The notes under the pieces were generated by a model, which saw nothing but the letters and a program-made list of their open reading frames with translations, did no database searches and was not told where the DNA came from. 51,421 bases of DNA from NCBI GenBank assembly GCA_015229005.1, contig JADGCL010000015.1:1-51421 (forward strand), written 5' to 3'. This document shows, in pieces, positions 49,993 to 51,421 of this stretch (the first letter of the stretch is position 1; every line of letters starts with the position of its first letter). The position numbers were made by a program, and so were the translations under genes. The DNA is from Magnetococcales bacterium (GTDB lineage Bacteria; Pseudomonadota; Magnetococcia; Magnetococcales; JADGCL01).

Positions 49993-51291
49993 ATGAAGTC
50001 CCCTTGGCGGAAGGGTTTGACCTGGTCGGCGCTGCTGCTGTCTCCTCTCCTCTGGGTTGGAGAGTGCCGGGCGGGGGAGTCGCCGTTGGCGGTGGCCCTG
50101 GGGCGGGCCTTGACGACGAGTCCCTCCCTCCAGGCAGCGGAATTGGGGTATGCGGCCAAGAAGGAGCAGGTTCGGCAGGCGGCGGCAAAGCTTTTTCCTG
50201 AGGTGGCTCTCGGGGGCTCCAAGAGCGTCACCGGGGCGGATTGGGAGGGGGGTGGAGCGAGTTCGGACCCGGTGGCGATGGAACTCTCCCTGGGGCAGAG
50301 CCTGTACAGCGGTCCTCTCAAGCGCTCGCTGGATTACTATCGCCTCCTGGCGTCGGCGGCGGAGGAAGAGGTGGCGAGTGCCCGCCAGGCGGTGCTTCTC
50401 AAGGCTGCCGGTGCTGCCGTCGCCACCCTGGAGGCGCGGGAGGTCCTGCGATTGGCGGGGAGCTATCTCGAGGTGACCGAGCGCCACCTTGTCGCCACCC
50501 AGGCCCGCTTTCGGGTCGGTGAGGTGACGCGCACCGATGTGAGTCAGGCGGAGTCGAGACTGGCCGCAGCCCGAGCCCAAAGGATCGGGGCGGAGAATGC
50601 CCTGGCGGTCTCGCGGGCGGCCTTCGAGGAGGTGGTGGGGGCCCCCGCTGCGGCCGATCTCGCCCTGCCCGCGGCCCCTGTTGCGGCCGTCGGGGAGAAG
50701 CTCACCGAACTCAAGGCCCGGGTGGACGGGCGACCGGACCTTCGTGCCGCCAAGGCGAGCCTGGAGGCCGGACGAATGAAGGTCGCCCTGGCAGAGGCCG
50801 GGCACGAGCCGGTTCTCTCTCTCAGTTCCACCCTCGGACGCTCCTGGGAGACCCAGGTCGTCGGTCGGGTCGACCCGGTGGACAGTTATAACATGACCCT
50901 TGCCCTGTCGGTGCCGATCTACTCCGGGGGTGGGACCACCGCCGCCGTGGCGCAGGCGGTTGCCGAGCGGGACGCCCTTGGGGCCAACCTGGAGGATTTG
51001 CGGCGGCAGGCCCTGCTCGAAGTGGAAAAGGCCTTCCTCGATCTTTCTGGGGCACGGGCGCGGATGGAGGCAAACCAGAGTTCGGTCACCTCGGCGACCC
51101 AGGCCCGTGACGGCGTCGAGCGTGAGTACCAGGTTGGGACCCGCACCTCCCTTGACCTTCTGGATGCCCAGCACGAACTCTTTTCGGCGGAAACCGAGTT
51201 GGCACGGAGTCGTTTCGCCGCAGCCCTGGCCCGTTTCCAACTCCTCCATGCCTCCGGGCGGGGAACGGTCGAGGAGATGACCCGGAATTGA
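49993..51291 (+). CDS. TolC-family outer-membrane efflux/secretion protein
   Basis: 432 residues from ATG 49993, with GAGAGG about 10 bases upstream; a long in-frame extension to 49660 has no site and unusual composition. The signal peptide (WSALLLSPLLWVGECRAGE) is followed by two OEP repeats. The first has 'ALGRALTTSPSLQAAELGYA' and 'MELSLGQSLYSG', the second 'RPDLRAAKASLEAGRMKVAL' and 'MTLALSVPIYSGGGTTAAV'. Long coiled helices contain 'RFRVGEVTRTDVSQAESRLA' and 'EYQVGTRTSLDLLDAQHELF', hallmarks of TolC/AggA proteins from type I secretion. It forms the trimeric exit duct working with an ABC transporter or RND pump that would lie beyond the window. The stop is 79 bases before a tandem repeat. 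Confidence 0.93.
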   Translation: MKSPWRKGLTWSALLLSPLLWVGECRAGESPLAVALGRALTTSPSLQAAELGYAAKKEQVRQAAAKLFPEVALGGSKSVTGADWEGGGASSDPVAMELSLGQSLYSGPLKRSLDYYRLLASAAEEEVASARQAVLLKAAGAAVATLEAREVLRLAGSYLEVTERHLVATQARFRVGEVTRTDVSQAESRLAAARAQRIGAENALAVSRAAFEEVVGAPAAADLALPAAPVAAVGEKLTELKARVDGRPDLRAAKASLEAGRMKVALAEAGHEPVLSLSSTLGRSWETQVVGRVDPVDSYNMTLALSVPIYSGGGTTAAVAQAVAERDALGANLEDLRRQALLEVEKAFLDLSGARARMEANQSSVTSATQARDGVEREYQVGTRTSLDLLDAQHELFSAETELARSRFAAALARFQLLHASGRGTVEEMTRN

Positions 51292-51369
51292 CGTCGGCGG
51301 CGGTTGCCGGGATGTCCTGGTGGGGGGAGTTTCCTGAGTGCAGGGTTTTCTGGGGAACCATGCAGGGGG

Positions 51370-51421
51370 ATCGGGCAGGAATCGGGCAGGAATCGGGCAG
51401 GAATCGGGCAGGAATCGGGCA
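51370..51421. repeat. 11-bp tandem repeat at the right end of the window
   Basis: ATCGGGCAGGA is repeated exactly four times from 51370, followed by 8 bases of a fifth copy that run off the window. All copies are identical. An 11-base unit breaks the reading frame, so it is not a coding repeat. It lies downstream of the TolC-family gene. It may be a variable-number tandem repeat; its true length cannot be judged here. Confidence 0.85.

Noticed and set aside
1-51421. tRNA, rRNA, insertion sequences, prophage or integrase genes
   Set aside because: I looked for cloverleaf-like stretches, transposase motifs and terminal repeats and found none I could support.

Overview
This is a high-GC Gram-negative chromosome segment. 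It carries type II secretion genes (gspCDEF), a complete Rnf electron-transport operon, a flagellin, ubiquinone (ubiG) and rhodoquinone (rquA) genes, a Tat-type AmiC-like amidase and a TolC-family protein. Together these point to a motile, ubiquinone-making member of the Pseudomonadota with an anaerobic or microaerobic lifestyle. A magnetococcal or alphaproteobacterial relative is my best guess, but no rRNA or other decisive marker is present.

Layout. (1) 1-521 is the tail of an unidentified coiled protein. (2) 713-18521 holds three consecutive genes for exported surface proteins: a 3,731-residue protein built from carboxypeptidase-regulatory/Cna-B-like beta modules; a protein with IPT and PKD-like domains ending in two dockerin-type calcium loops; and a protein that starts with a cohesin-like domain, continues with invasin-type Ig domains and ends in a Gly-rich [10 protein letters not shown] (CFI-box) membrane-anchor tail. 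(3) 18585-25496 is gspC-gspD-gspE-gspF plus a TPR/membrane protein on the same strand, so the surface proteins and a likely export machine are linked. (4) 25593-26492 is a lone short flagellin with a sigma-28-like promoter. (5) mrp (Fe-S carrier ATPase) lies convergent to it. (6) 28030-34103 is rnfABCDGE. It is preceded by an array of eight small hairpin repeats at a near-constant 38-bp step and closed by a strong bidirectional hairpin. (7) 34179-45000, minus strand, is a surface-sugar cluster: two DegT-type aminotransferases, an NAD-dependent epimerase, a Gfo/Idh/MocA dehydrogenase, two hexapeptide acyltransferases, a B12-type radical SAM enzyme, a GT2 and a GT39-like glycosyltransferase, then ubiG. 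(8) 45248-51291 has amiC, then cobA, a class II HDAC-like deacylase and rquA on the minus strand, then a TolC-family gene. An 11-bp tandem repeat runs into the window end.

Working together. The cohesin-like and dockerin-like partners beside T2SS genes suggest a secreted, calcium-dependent surface assembly. Rnf, UbiG and RquA suggest flexible redox metabolism: ferredoxin/NAD coupling and a switch from ubiquinone to rhodoquinone when oxygen is low. The most novel-looking elements are the hairpin array ahead of rnfA and the cohesin/dockerin pair next to the secretion operon.
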